Positions 36,401-47,408 of a DNA stretch of 64,000 bases are shown in pieces. The DNA is taken from contig NC_039517.1 in the NCBI RefSeq assembly GCF_003672135.1, positions 6,293,475-6,357,474 on the forward strand, in the 5' to 3' direction. The position numbers and the translations under genes are program-made. This DNA comes from Ooceraea biroi. Its lineage: Eukaryota > Arthropoda > Insecta > Hymenoptera > Formicidae. The notes below the pieces were generated by a model. It was not told the origin of the DNA. It saw only the letters and a list, made by a program, of their open reading frames with translations, and ran no database searches. Within the stretch, counting starts at the first letter, position 1. Each line of letters begins with the position of its first letter.

Positions 36401-39400
36401 TAAAAAACGCAGATACGAGAAGATACAGCGCATATGAGGATTCCGAGATTCTCGCAGCGCCAGAAGCAGAAATAGAAATATCATCGGTGGAAACATCCTA
36501 TCTGAAATGACGAACATCACTTGCGACGCGCGTGGCATTCTTCTTCCTCTTCCACAGTTTTGCCCGGCCGTCAAGAGTTCCGATAAAATCGCGGAGGGAA
36601 GTAACGCAAGCAGATCGCACGGAACGATAAAGTCAATGTGGCGCGTAGGGACGGATAATTTCACGCGCGGTTCACACGACTCGCGATCGACGACGACAGT
36701 TCGCGAAACTAACCGGTATTGCAACGGTACGTCGAGCGCGGGGTGAACGGTTCAAACGGGAAAGTAATTTCCCTCGGAAATATCCGAGGGGAATGAGAGG
36801 CTCCACGTTCGCGAGGAGACCGGCGATTATCGTCGCTTCTCGTCGCTTCTTTTTGCCCGCCGCGGGGTCGCTCGTTCGGCTTTTTTTACAATCGCGATTT
36901 TCGGCCCCCAGGAATATTCCTCGTCTCCGTGCCGCTCCGTTAAATCTCTCTCTTTTGACTGGCCACCGCACGGAACATTAGCCCCCGAGGTCAGAGTTAA
37001 GGGTTAAACTTGGAAATCTCTTTCGCCACCGGTTTAATCCCCGGTTTAATTCTCGGAATTATCATCATTTTCGGCGATCCGCTAAAAAGCGGGGTTGCTT
37101 TTCGCATGGAGCCCTAACTCGCGTGATAAATCCTTCGTGGTGAACCGATTCACCACTGCGATGTAATCATCTCGCCCTTCGAGCACGCGCGAGCTTCGAT
37201 TTGCATCCGCAGTGTGTCCGCGCGGATTTTAATAATCGCTTCACGCGCGACTTTCTGTCGCGAGCGCGGTTCGAAAACGTTACTGTTTCCCCAAAAGCTC
37301 TTTTTTCGAGGCTTTTTTCCAGGGTGTAACGAGTGGTCGTATTTCACCGCGGATTTTCCTCCGTAATTCCCCTGATTACAGGGGAAATGACTGGTAATAG
37401 CCGGCCACGCTGCCTGAGCGGACTAGCAACAGGTACAAGGACTTGCAGCATCCGGCATCAATACCCGGCCGACCCGCTTCCGGCTTGTATCATCAGCAGC
37501 AAATACTCGATGCGGAAAAGTATCGGGTCGTTGCATATAAACATTGAATCCCGAGAGATCCAATTTTACGGACAATTTTTATAATCTCATCACGGAAATC
37601 AGTTATAGTCTGATGATTGCATTATTGTTTATTACTTTTATTCAATCAAAATAATCCTAAATAAATAATTAGATCTCTAAAATGTGCTAATAATAACATT
37701 ATCGCTCGTTACTTGGCAGAAAAATCGACGCTAAGAAAGCATTTTAAAGACTTCACGTTTTACAAAATTACTTGTACCTTCTCTGTGACCCAGCCGGTGC
37801 TCATTTTATCGGAAAAGCTGCTTTCCGCGCCGAAAAGTATTTTGATGATGGAGGCAACATCGGAAAAGTTTCAGACAGCGTGGTTTGCGCACCGTATACG
37901 ACGTGGTGCGCGGTACTTCCAGCGGCCGAGCTCGTTTGTGAAGAGTATTGATACGGGTTTAGGATGCACAAGCCCTTCTGCCGAATAGTGAACGTCACAG
38001 CTACGAACACCGGGCACCCGTCTAACTTCAGAGAAAGCCTGAAAGCGCATTGGAACGAAGGGGATGTTTCATAGATCCTAAAGATCCGAAGGTCGCACGG
38101 AGTAACGCGGGATTGGATACAGCGGCGTAAAGGGATGGAGATGCTTCGGGCGAAGGTGAAGGAGAACTCGCGAGATCAATCGGGTCGACAGGAAGAAAGA
38201 AAGGAAGATGTACGAGATCGACCATCGCCGAAACATCCATCCATAATAAAAAGTTGCCTTCCAAGCTGGAAACGGGCCGTTGTTGCGCGACGCGCGGAAA
38301 TTAGCCGCAATTAGGGACGATACCGACGAAGAACGAGGGATGATACCGAGAAAGCAAATGGAAGGACTGGTAGGTGGAAGAAGGATCGTGGAAACGTGTG
38401 GAAGCACACGAGAGAAGATGCCAAAGTTTAGGCGATGTGGGGTGAGTTTTAGCAGCTCGCTTCGCTTGACGCGACACGCAACAGCAGGATATACGGGTAC
38501 CGCCTGCTTTCCGATTATTTCTTAATTCCAACACTGACGATGCGCCTCGCGGAGTATAGAAATAGCGCGACACGAATCAGCGTTATTATTTGGGTAGCTT
38601 CGCGTCGAGGTTTTCTTAAAGCTGCTGTATTGCGTAAATATTTGCAAGTTAAAAAGTGAGAATTCGTCATTGTCACGTCACGTGAGCTCTTCTGCGCTAC
38701 TATATCGTATAAACGATAGAGTTAATAAAGATTTATTTATGAATTTGAAGATCCGATAAAATTTCAAAAACGAACAGAAGCGAGCTGACGTTTGCAAATT
38801 TTCTTCGTTATGTATTTTCATGTCTACATATTTTATTCGTGAATATTCATTGAACTCGGTGCTCGTATTTTTTAATTGATATTGTATAAACCATTAGGTA
38901 TATGTAATCTATATTCACTTAGCGACACGTGGTATATGGAGTGGAATTTTCAAAACGCGTGGCTTGCAGGAAAAATAGCAGATATGATAAAATTTTACAT
39001 ACAACTGTCGATGATCAAAAGTCGAACGTTTTGTTAAAACGCAACATTTAAATCTTTATCAAATGATTAAAATATTAAATTACGTGTTAATTTAATGTTG
39101 TTTTCGTTTTTATCAGTTTCAATCGTTGCATTACGTGCTGCAACGTCCCACAATATAACATTTCAAAACGTGACACGATAAGAACATGTGCCCTTAATAT
39201 TCGCAGAGAATTGAAGCGGTCGGAGGGAAAACATTGCAATCCAACTTCCCAACTTTGCTAAAAGTTTAACATTGATAATAGAGGTGCCGCTCACCGTCAA
39301 TGTCGATCTCCTGCAGCATCGTCCTCAACTCCTCCGCTCGCGCAAATTGTCCCAAGGAACGCATAACCCTGCCGAGTTCTTCTTTCGTGATAGTTCCGTC

Positions 39401-42240
39401 GCCGTCCTTGTCAAACAGCCTGAAGGCCTCTCTGAATTCTGTCGAGGAAGGAAAAAAACAGGAAAGTGAGTAACTCAAATATACCTCCTGCTTTCTTTTC
39501 TCAAATAACTAAAATTAATCTACAACCCCCGAGAAAATTATGTCGATGCACATACATTCTGCAAAACATTTTTGCCATCGTTCGTCAACGATAATTGGAG
39601 CGAGCGTTGCATTTCGGAGAGTTGAAATTTCTCATTTATTAGCTGTCATGCTATTTGTCTAACATTTAAATACCTGTCAAAATATTATTTGCATCATTAG
39701 TATTACGCGCTCTCTGAAATTGCCCTTCCGAAATAGACCACTGACGTTGGTGGTTAGCAGACTAAAGGTAATCGTTGATGTTTGAATTCCCAGAGCGAGT
39801 TTGACGAGCCATACCAGCCACTACTGCTACACCACCACGAATGCAAGCGTACGGATTGGGCTCGACGGTGCTTGACTCGATCGTTTAAAGCCTCGTTTCT
39901 CGCACGGTTGATCTTCGCGGTTCCGCACATCGTGCATCTACGTATCCACGCACGATCGCTCGTTCACGAAGAGCAGCTCACGAGATCACCGAGGGACCAT
40001 CACGCTTGTGTTCCTCATCTGTAATCGTCGTTTGAGTCTTGCGCTTGAGTTCGACTAAGGGACGAAGTCTCATATTTCGAAACGCGCGAACGGTTTTAAA
40101 TGGAAGAAGTCTCGTTTTGAGTAGAATCAACTAAGAGCGCTTTCGGCTGACAAGTGGAACAAATAGACATTCTTCTTCTCCTTTTAAGTCCACGGTACTA
40201 CCGTCTACGTCGGTGTCAATTGGCAAAGCCGACAATAGCGTAGATTCTGCTTTACACGTAACTGCTTTAAAAGGGTTCTCTTACGGGAGTGATAAAGGCG
40301 TAACAATTTGCCGGAAGAAATTACGTTCGCCAAGGTACGTGCCACTGAGAGAACACGTGACGCTTCCTTAGACAGCAAACAAGTTCTTAGAAAGTCGATA
40401 GAAGAATGGAGTCCCTCGTAAGTGATTTAAGAAGGAGATATCCAACGGGGAATTTTATTCGCGTAAATCGTTAGATTGCCCTTGCAAACACGAGTTCTAT
40501 GGAATATATTTCTACGGAGCGATGAAAGCAAGGAGTATCGATCGCGCGATGTGTAAAATTGCGTCGCTTGAAACGAAGTTTAATAAACAGCTCGTTTATA
40601 GGTTTGTTTAGAGTTCAGGAACGAATTCAGTGAAAATTAAAATGCATTTAAGATATAACCGAAGATGGAACATCTGTCTTGGGTTGCATTGAAGACATTG
40701 ACGAGCTCCTCCACTCTTACCGCTTTAAAAGTAGCTTTCAGAATTGATAACTGCTACGACATTACAATGAAATTTATCGAGAGATTGCTTGTTTAGCTTC
40801 ACCGGTACTGTCACCGTGGGACTGTTATTGACTTAATGTCATTTCGCGCAAAATTCGCGTGCTACAAAGCGATCGATCTGTATGTACCCTCGCGTCGGAT
40901 CCTTTTAAAAAGAGATTGGTACCAATAATTCTTTCATCAGTGGGCTTTTCAGGGGGATTCAGCACGAAAATCTACCACGAAAAATTCATGGCTTAACAAG
41001 GATAATTAAATAAAACAAAACAAGTATCACGGAGTTACAACGCGATATTACAGAGACGTTATGCAATTTGTTTGACGTCAATTGGAAATCACTGTTTATC
41101 CACTGTCATGTGTGTGATTGGAATAATGCTCAATAGCGATATTTATAACGGCAAAAAAAGAAAAACAAATTGCACACGTGACGAACGACACGCGAAAAAC
41201 GTTCGACGTTCGCTGACACGACGCGTGCAATACGAAATTATTTGTCTCATACATATCTGATCGATCAATCGGACCGATTGGCGATTCTCGCGAATGTGTA
41301 CGCCTCGCTAAGAGCGATAACAACAAAAAATAATGACTGCAAAAAACTGAATGAAATCATAACGCCAGCGCGAAGCTATTCGACATGCACCCGTAGTTTT
41401 ATCGGGATTAACGAAGTGATGACATGAAACAGGTGAGATACCATTTCTCGGATGTACGCCAAATTTAATTCACAACGTATCTTCATTATCAGCACCGCGA
41501 TAGAACAGAAAGAGTATACAATTTTAATTGCGAGAGATTATTTAGATGGCAACGTGACTGGTCTGGCGCGACTGCTTGCTAATAAAAATAATTAAACAAA
41601 AGTGATGTTTCGATAAAGATGTTATACGCTTTCATCTACCACGTGCTGAAACGTTCCAAGGTATTCTTGAGACTACCTCTTCACGGACTTGGCGTTTGTA
41701 TGGACTCGCTCAGTAAAAATATATCGAGGGAGTCTCTCGTTCTAAATCCTCAATTCTCAACGTTGAGTATTCATGGTACCGTAAGAGATGAAAGCGGAAC
41801 ACTTTAAGCCTTGGCTCACCTTTCATCTGCGACTTCGATATAGCGGGCGTCTTGCTGGATGAGAAATGGCTCGTTGATGAGCGTTTCGGCGAGGCTGGCA
41901 GGGACAAGAGGACGTTCGCGGAAAGAGGAGTTTTGCTGGGCTCGTCGTAGGCAGACGACGAGGATGCTGCGACCGTCGTTTCCGTCACTTGCCTTAACGA
42001 CAATTCTTGTGGTTGCTGCTCCTGCTGCTGCTGCCATCGATGGTGTTGCCGATTCATCGAGATATCGGCGGCAGAACACGCCAACGACATATCGGGCAAC
42101 CCCGTAGAAACGATCGGCATCGGCAGCGACGTCGACATCATCGGCGACGTCGTCACGGCCATCATCATCGGCGACGACGTCCTCGGGGAACAATCCGGAC
42201 CAGTGCCCTCCTTCCCCTCCGCGCTGCTGCTCTGTCTCGT
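15383..42240 (-). CDS. Calmodulin-like four-EF-hand protein (CG11638-like)
   Basis: Exons on the minus strand, 5' to 3': 42240-41820, 39438-39295, 27575-27460, 18646-18556, 15922-15866, 15465-15383. All junctions are GT-AG and phases agree, giving about 303 residues from the first exon listed. Residues 1-140 are Ser/Gln/Met-rich and probably disordered, ending SKSQMK. Four EF-hands follow, with loops DKDGDGTITKEE, DIDGDGNVSFEE (split by an intron after the first Gly), DKHNRGYITASD and DVDGDGRIDFYE. The tail is strongly acidic (DEDEEDDEDDLQ) and ends SPLF. Loops 1, 2 and 4 have the calcium ligands. Loop 3 has His and Arg at positions 3 and 5 and Asp at 12, so it probably binds calcium poorly. 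From memory the layout matches Drosophila CG11638. It is presumably a cytosolic calcium sensor; the target is unknown. The start codon is uncertain: an in-frame TGA lies upstream of the first exon listed, which begins at an acceptor. Confidence 0.85.
15866..15922 (-). CDS. Calmodulin-like gene, EF-hand 4 exon
   Basis: A 57-bp exon between a TTTCAG acceptor and a GTAAGA donor. It encodes EDMIKEVDVDGDGRIDFY with the intact fourth calcium loop. The last Glu of the loop is split across the intron. Confidence 0.88.
15923..18555 (-). other. Intron of the calmodulin-like gene
   Basis: AT-rich; I see no other exon. A short imperfect direct repeat (ATTCCAATGTAATT twice) lies at 16560-16590. Confidence 0.6.
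18556..18646 (-). CDS. Calmodulin-like gene, EF-hand 3 exon
   Basis: A 91-bp exon after a GTTGCACAG acceptor. It encodes VFDKHNRGYITASDLRAVLQ and CLGEDLSEEE, ending at donor GTGAGT. The EF-hand loop has non-ligand residues at positions 3 and 5. Confidence 0.88.
21138..21174. repeat. Perfect 13-bp hairpin
   Basis: GCCATAATTCATG and CATGAATTATGGC are exact complements separated by 11 bases. It could be chance or the core of a decayed palindromic element. No flanking repeat supports a family. Confidence 0.7.
23690..24235. other. Extremely AT-rich block
   Basis: About 540 bp made almost only of A and T, with many ATTAATA-type words on both strands, between much more GC-rich flanks. No coding or terminal repeat is visible. 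Confidence 0.7.
25096..25119. repeat. GAA trinucleotide run
   Basis: About eight GAA units followed by an A run, within intron sequence. Confidence 0.85.
27460..27575 (-). CDS. Calmodulin-like gene, EF-hand 2 and inter-lobe linker exon
   Basis: A 116-bp exon. It encodes DGNVSFEEFVEIVSNIGAST, then an AAASDQHQEEQ linker and ELRDAFR, and ends in phase 0 at donor GTGAGTGAC. The linker between the EF-hand pairs is longer than in calmodulin and rich in Ala, Ser and Gln. Confidence 0.88.
29560..29880. other. CpG-rich patch in an intron
   Basis: GC-rich with very frequent CG dinucleotides (many CGCG and CACG words). No exon or start site can be tied to it. It could be an internal promoter or enhancer, but nothing in the sequence decides this. 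Confidence 0.35.
30293..30461. mobile_element. Short mariner-type MITE
   Basis: The ends TTGGGTCAGTCAAAAAGTTC and its near complement (about 19 of 21 matching, including one flanking base) face each other 169 bp apart. The left flank is TA, the right flank TG, so one target base seems mutated. There is no coding capacity. The TTGGGT end is mariner-like. Confidence 0.6.
33755..35042 (+). mobile_element. Apparently intact mariner transposon
   Basis: It is 1,288 bp long, standard mariner size. The terminal inverted repeats start TTGGGTTGTTCGGAAAGT and match over about 28 bp with one difference. TA duplications lie at 33753-33754 and 35043-35044. It contains one uninterrupted transposase gene, sits in an intron of the calmodulin-like gene in the opposite orientation, and is far better preserved than the element at 266-2176, so it is a recent arrival. 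Confidence 0.95.
33940..34968 (+). CDS. Mariner transposase, full length (342 aa)
   Basis: The ATG at 33940 is the start: MENQSEHFRNILLFYYRKGK matches the usual mariner N-terminus, and codons upstream lack an ATG. Residues 1-110 hold two helix-turn-helix segments that bind the TIRs (ending TVYDHLKRLGF). The linker reads WVPHNL, where the family consensus is WVPHEL. The catalytic Asp residues are in ITGDEK, HHDNARPH and PYSPDLAPSDYHLF. The second and third Asp are 34 residues apart, giving the D,D34D signature. After TGDEK there is Leu where Trp is nearly always found. It ends NGQYITE, TAA. The enzyme would cut and paste the element at TA sites in the nucleus. Activity is unproven, and the two unusual residues could weaken it. 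Confidence 0.93.
   Translation: MENQSEHFRNILLFYYRKGKNAVQARKKLCTVYGEDVLSERQCQNWFSKFLTGNFDLKDAPRSGRPIKADDEKIKALVDANRRITTREIAEKLNLSNSTVYDHLKRLGFVSKLDIWVPHNLKEIDLIRRITICDSLLKREENEPFLKRIITGDEKLIVYNNVKRKRSWSRQDEPAQSTSKADIHQKKIMLSVWWDWKGIVFFELLPSNQTIDSKVYRRQLDEFDAAIKQKRPELANRKGVVFHHDNARPHTSLVTRQKLLQLGWDVLPHPPYSPDLAPSDYHLFRSLQNSLNNVNFDSNEGVKNHLLQFFVNKEKGFYERGILKLPERWRKIVEQNGQYITE
39295..39438 (-). CDS. Calmodulin-like gene, EF-hand 1 exon
   Basis: After a CTCGACAG acceptor it encodes FREAFRLFDKDGDGTITKEE, then LGRVMRSLGQFARAEELRTM and LQEIDID, ending at donor GTGAGC with one base of a Gly codon. EF-hand 1 is canonical, and the intron cuts the loop of EF-hand 2. Confidence 0.9.
39439..41819 (-). other. 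Intron of the calmodulin-like gene
   Basis: 2.4 kb without other exons or recognisable repeats. Confidence 0.6.
41820..42240 (-). CDS. Calmodulin-like gene, N-terminal low-complexity exon
   Basis: A 421-bp exon between acceptor TATTTGCAG and donor GTGAGC. It encodes about 140 residues rich in Ser, Met, Gln and Pro, with a HHRWQQQQEQQPQEL stretch, and ends SKTPAISKSQMK, directly before the Glu of EF-hand 1. The reading frame stays open further upstream to a TGA at 42391-42393 without any ATG. So either the chain starts in another exon (see 62747) or at the MMM cluster inside this exon. Confidence 0.8.
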
Positions 42241-42640
42241 CTGCAAATAATTGCACTGAAATGCATCCCCCTCGTCAGAAAGTTCGGCTTGCTCGAGCTC
42301 GTTCGAGGCTACGTGATCCGACTCGCGCGATCTATCTTTCGCGAGCAATTTCCAAATTTCGGTTTTAGGTTTGTTTAGTTTAGCGGTCAATCATGAGAAC
42401 GCGAGAAAGCTCTCATTAATTTTTACTGCGGCGTTTGAGCACCGTAATAAACGTGCAAATTAATTTTTACAAATTGTGCTTTGAGAATCATATTGTAATA
42501 TCATTCTCTTTTGTAACGTCAAAATTCAAGTTGAAATACCCGAACCGTATTTTATCTTTATATTTGGTAATTTTAACATGAGAGGTTTCAATATCGGAAC
42601 TTCAAAGGGAGAAAAAAATATCGTCTTTGAAGAATGCTTG

Positions 42641-42668
<28 letters not shown>
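42641..42668. repeat. CT dinucleotide microsatellite
   Basis: Fourteen uninterrupted CT units. Confidence 0.95.
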
Positions 42669-42673
<5 letters not shown>

Positions 42674-44798
42674 CGAGGGATGCTTAAAAATTAATTTCCC
42701 TTCTTATTGGAATTTCATGATTGACTACTACAATCATCAACTTATAAATCATGTATCGAGGGACAGACTACGTAATAGCTACTTTAATATTTAACCACTC
42801 GTACATCAGACGCTATTAGGCACGGCACGTGAACTTGTAAGATAACTTGTAAGATAACTTGCAATAGTTAACCGGCACTTTGAGGACGCAGTGCCATCGC
42901 TTTAACGTCCGGAATCCGTCGACTTCTGAAATTTCCTCGGATAACGAGGGATTTCCTCGGTATGCGCAAGCGGGTCGCGTGATTGATTTACGGGAGTTTA
43001 ACGGCAAAGAAAACGCACTGGTAAAAACGAGTCGAGTTTGCCAAGTGCGGGCCTCAGTCACTCCGATTACTGCGCTCTGTCCGCCGCTCAGTCGTTGAAT
43101 TTACGTCCATTCTCGGAAATTAAAAGATTGCAAAAGGCAAATTTGATATGTCGAGCGGTGCACTTCATTATCGCGAAACCTCGAGGGCGTTGACGAGTGA
43201 TTAACTGCTCCCAGAAGAATGTAATAACGCTCGTACATCCATCATTTAAATGAGAGAGCACGCGCTGCAAGTGCAATGGATATGACGATCAAAAATGCTC
43301 CTGACGCCAATCAGTTTTACTTTATGCACGTGCCGGACAATGAATTATCTCACAATAATCGTTCTGTCGACGTAAACTGCGAGGGATCATCGAACTGCCG
43401 CTCGTTATCGGGATTTCGATTGCTGGGCGATTTGCGGCACGTAAGAAGCACTTTAATCTTGCGTGAAGGCGACTCACGACCGCCGAAAGCTCTCGCCGTA
43501 ACTTAAACAGCGACGCTTACTCGTTATCGGAGCGTCGAAAAGGGCGATAAAATTCGCGCGAGGCCTTGATAGCGCAGACGAATATAAATTACACAAATCG
43601 TGCCAGACTCGGCACTTTCGTCAGAGAAAGAGAAGAAATTTCTCAAAGTTTCCGCTGTTTTCGCGTTGCCGGACGCGTTTGCCGCTTTACGTAACTAAGA
43701 TCGTTAATAAGAGGCGTGTGCTAGCCGTGAAAATGAAAGAGAATTAAAACGAGATCTGTTCCAGAGTTTATAATTGAAGACAAGCACGCGCAACATAGAC
43801 TAGGAAGGCGGCGAACAGAAGGCTCAAGATACTCGCTTGAAATTTAAACGCCCTGTTATCTCTCCCTCCGACATTTCTAGTGTACTTTCTTGGGAAGAAA
43901 CTACCATTCTCAGCCAAATGAAACATCCCTCATAACGCAACGAACTCGCATAGCGCCCATCCATATCACCGGGAAGCACATTTGCATTCCCGGGAAGTCA
44001 TCCTCGTAGTCAAAATGCATTATCCCTTCTGCCGGAGGATAGAATGTCAAAATTGGAGTAACAGGACCGAGACAGACGTCTGTCATCCGCGAGTCGACTG
44101 CGAGTCGCGAAGGTGGTGGAACTTGCGCCGTTCCGCAGTTCGACGAGGTGAATCAAATTTGAGTGCGCCGCAAGTGCAGCGTTATCCGGTTGATCAAATT
44201 CCGGCGTGGTCTCCCGGCTAGGAGGACATCTCGCTGGCTGAGAGAGGGATGAGAATTACGGCGGTTATGCGCCGCGGGCGAAAGTTTCGGTGTCGAAACC
44301 GCGCAAGAGAAAGTTTCCTGGTCGCCCCGGTAATAAAAGCCCGGCGCCCAGAGAGAGAACTTCCGGAAGTTTCTGACTCCTTTCCGCGTTTCCCGGCGCG
44401 GCGACCGACGCTGACAAAATTGAATCCTCGTTAAAGCGTCGTCACGTTTCGCCGATCGACATCGACACTTCCGCGCCGTCCTCCGGAGAGACCCGGATTC
44501 CTTCCTTGCTCCCCGCCAATTTAAATTACATTTCATTACGAGCCTTTGTAGATTGCGTTGGAGGGATACCAGGCAATTACTTGTCCCGTGAGGAACAGGG
44601 ACGTGTTTGCATTACATCGTTCCGCGCAAGATTTTTAATTGCGAGAAAAGAAGATGAGGTCGGTTAAATATCTTTGTGAAATAAACGTCTGCTCGTCGTG
44701 TTTGTAATAGCGACGGCACAAATGATTTTAAACAAATTCTTTTTCAACGAGTTCCTCTGCAGATGAATATGCTTCATTAGCTGCCCGCAGCGGAAATA

Positions 44799-45981
44799 TA
44801 CAGGGTCAGGCACCTAAAACAGGCCACCTGAATATCTCGGCTGTTATTGGTGATAGAAAAAAATGTGTCAGACCAAACTTACATGGTTTCGAGGGACACA
44901 TAATTTGTTCTAAATAGTTTTTTATTAGGTGGACGCATAGAGGTCATATGAAGGTCAACTTCGTTTTTTTAAATGGTATGATGTTTTTTTACGTACCATC
45001 TAGTAGAGCGTTTGAAGATGCGCACATTGATCTACGGGTCAAAATCATTCAAGGTCACTGAAGGCCAACTGCAAGGGAAAATAATTTACTTTATATTGCC
45101 TAGAGTTCTCTGCTATTAAAAATACTGTAAACTCAGAAATGAAAAAGTTCTAGCCCTTAGAAATTTTTTCTTTTTCCACGAAGTTCTGAGTTGTTGTTAT
45201 CATTATTTTTTATATTGTCTAGAGTTCTCTGCTATTGAAAATACCGTAAACTCAGAAATGAAAAAGTTCTAGCCGTTAGAAATTGTTTCTTTTCCGAGAA
45301 GTTCTGAGTTGTTGATATCTATATTTTTTATATTGTCTAGAGTTCTCTGCTATTAAAAATACTGTAAACTCAGAAATGAAAAAGTTCTAGCCCTTAGAAA
45401 TTTTTTCTTTTTCTGCGAAGTTCTGAGTTGTTGTTATCATTATTTTTTATATTGTCTAGAGTTCTCTGCTATTAAAAATACTGTAAACTCAGAAATGAAA
45501 AAGTTCTAGCCGTTAGAAATTTTTTCTTTTCCGAGAAGTTCTGAGTTGATGATATCATTATTTTTTATATTGCCTAGAGTTCTCTGCTATTGAAAATACC
45601 GTAAACTCAGAAATGAAAAAGTTCTAGCCGTTAGAAATTGTTTCTTTTCCGAGAAGTTCTGAGTTGTTGATATCTATATTTTTTATATTGTCTAGAGTTC
45701 TCTGCTATTGAAAATACCGTAAACTCAGAAATGAAAATGTTCTAGCACTTAGAAATTTTAGCCTTCAGTGACCTTGAATGATTTTGACCCGTAGATCAAT
45801 GTGCGCACCTTCAAACGCTCTACTAGATGGTACGTAAAAAACATATCAACCATTTAAAAAAACGAAATTGACCTTCATATGACCTCTACGTGTCCACCTA
45901 ATAAAAAACTATTTAGAACAAATTATGTGTCCCTTGAAACCGAGATATTTAGGTGGCCTGTTTTAGGTGCCTCACCCTGTA
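44799..45981. mobile_element. Long-TIR Tc1/mariner-type MITE with a satellite array in its loop
   Basis: The outer ends read TACAGGGTCAGGCACC and TACAGGGTGAGGCACC (inverted), with TA on both sides (44797-44798, 45982-45983). The left arm is 44799-45065 and the right arm 45761-45981. The left arm has about 45 bp (near 44841-44886) missing from the right arm. Between the arms lie six tandem units of about 118 bp. There is no transposase. The TACAGGGTG-type end is shared with the element at 12767-13456. Confidence 0.88.
45092..45760. repeat. Six-unit tandem array, period 118-119 bp, with alternating variants
   Basis: The word TAGAGTTCTCTGCTATT recurs at 45101, 45220, 45338, 45457, 45575 and 45693. 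Units fall into two types by the words after GTTCTAGCC: units 1 and 3 share CCCTTAG with a TCTTTTTC tract, while units 2 and 5 share CCGTTAG with GTTTCTTTTCCGAGAAG and look identical over most of their length. Unit 4 is intermediate, and unit 6 is cut short by the right arm. Confidence 0.92.
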
Positions 45982-47383
45982 TATAGTTAATATTAATAGA
46001 GTTAATTTACTTCCGCGCTATCGTCCCCGACATTAACTAACTTGGCAATGTTATTTATTCCCGCTTGTATGCAAGGAATTATAATGCAAATTTTTAATGG
46101 CTGTTTTAATAGTCACGTATTGGCGCTTAGCCAAGCTTATTCAGCCGCTGTTCGTATCAAAATGTTGCGCAAAAATGCGTTTTTATGAAGGTATTATTGT
46201 ACAGTTCTTTATAATACTCGGATTAAGGATTATATTACTGTTATTTATTTATGATTTTCTCTCTTATCTCTCTCTCTCTCTCTGCAAAAGCGGATACTAA
46301 CGAAATTTAATAATATAATATAAATACACGTCGTTTTAATTCACATGCAATTTATATAATATTTTTATTTTCATATTTAATTAACAGATTAAAGAAACAA
46401 TTGCGCAAAAATGCGTCCATAAAAAAATGTGCATACACATCCACTCGTAAATCTTCGAATATGAAAAAGGGATTGACAGGGTAACGTAAAATCAAATCTC
46501 GCGTTCTAGGAATCGTCGCATCTGACGTTATCGTTTAATTTCGTGGCTTTTTGCGGAAATCGTAAACCTGCGGGCGGCATGCACCTGCCCGAGCGCAACG
46601 ATATGTCACGGACAAAACGGCGTGGTTATCGATGAACGAATGTATCACAGTCGATCGCACTTCGCGCTTCCTCCTGCGAAATAATGATTCCCGCTTCATC
46701 ACCGATCGCAATCGTTGCTGACAGCCAGAGTTACCATAATGAAAGTAATTATGAGGACGAATCACTCGGCGATGGCAGTGAGTTTCTAGCGCTTTTAATT
46801 GACGGCCTAAAACGCGGGATACGGATATGTACATTCGTTTTCATTCACTGCGCATCCAAACTCTTTTAGCTTCGATTAGCATTGGGATAGCGTGAACGTC
46901 GTTATTTCGTAAACGTATTCTGCATAAGTCGCGCCAAGAGTAGCGAGATGCGAATCTCACTAAATTTCCCGCTTAAACTTTCCCGCTTGAGAAATTCTTG
47001 AATAAGAGAATGCGCGCAAATAACGTTTAAATAAATGGTACGTGCTCTAACTGGCAGAAAACAGGGAGATTAATCTACCGACATTTTTCCGACCTCACCA
47101 GATATACCGTCGCTGACCGACGACGACGGAGTTGGCGCGACATGCGACGCGTCGTGCGCTTTTGTTCCGCGACTTCTTCAGCGTTTCCAGAGAATTTTTC
47201 CGAGTGCCGAAAGGAACGTAGCTGGACATCTCTCGTAGGGATTACATTACCCCTATAAACCAGAGACACTTGCCGAGTAGTACATCAAATATGTGCGCTT
47301 TCGTCCGCAAAACGTGTGATGCACCTGCACCGATAATCCCGGTGTAAACCGTTTTATGCAGCGCCATATATACATATGTTTGT

Positions 47384-47408
47384 GTATATATATATATATG
47401 TATATATG
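47384..47408. repeat. TA-rich microsatellite
   Basis: GTATATATATATATATG-type run. Confidence 0.85.

Larger units (their letters stand above)
27576..39294 (-). other. 11.7-kb intron of the calmodulin-like gene
   Basis: No other exon is recognised. It carries a small mariner-type MITE (30293-30461) and an intact mariner (33755-35042). CpG-rich patches lie near 29560-29880, 30930-31190 and 36500-37000, without supported coding. Confidence 0.6.

Noticed and set aside
42007..42378. Arg/His-rich plus-strand open frame
   Set aside because: Antisense shadow of the Ser/Met/Gln-rich exon of the calmodulin-like gene.
45092..45760. Regular repeats considered as a CRISPR-like array
   Set aside because: The whole ~118-bp unit is repeated with no unique spacers, and the array lies inside a TA-flanked inverted-repeat element in an animal genome.
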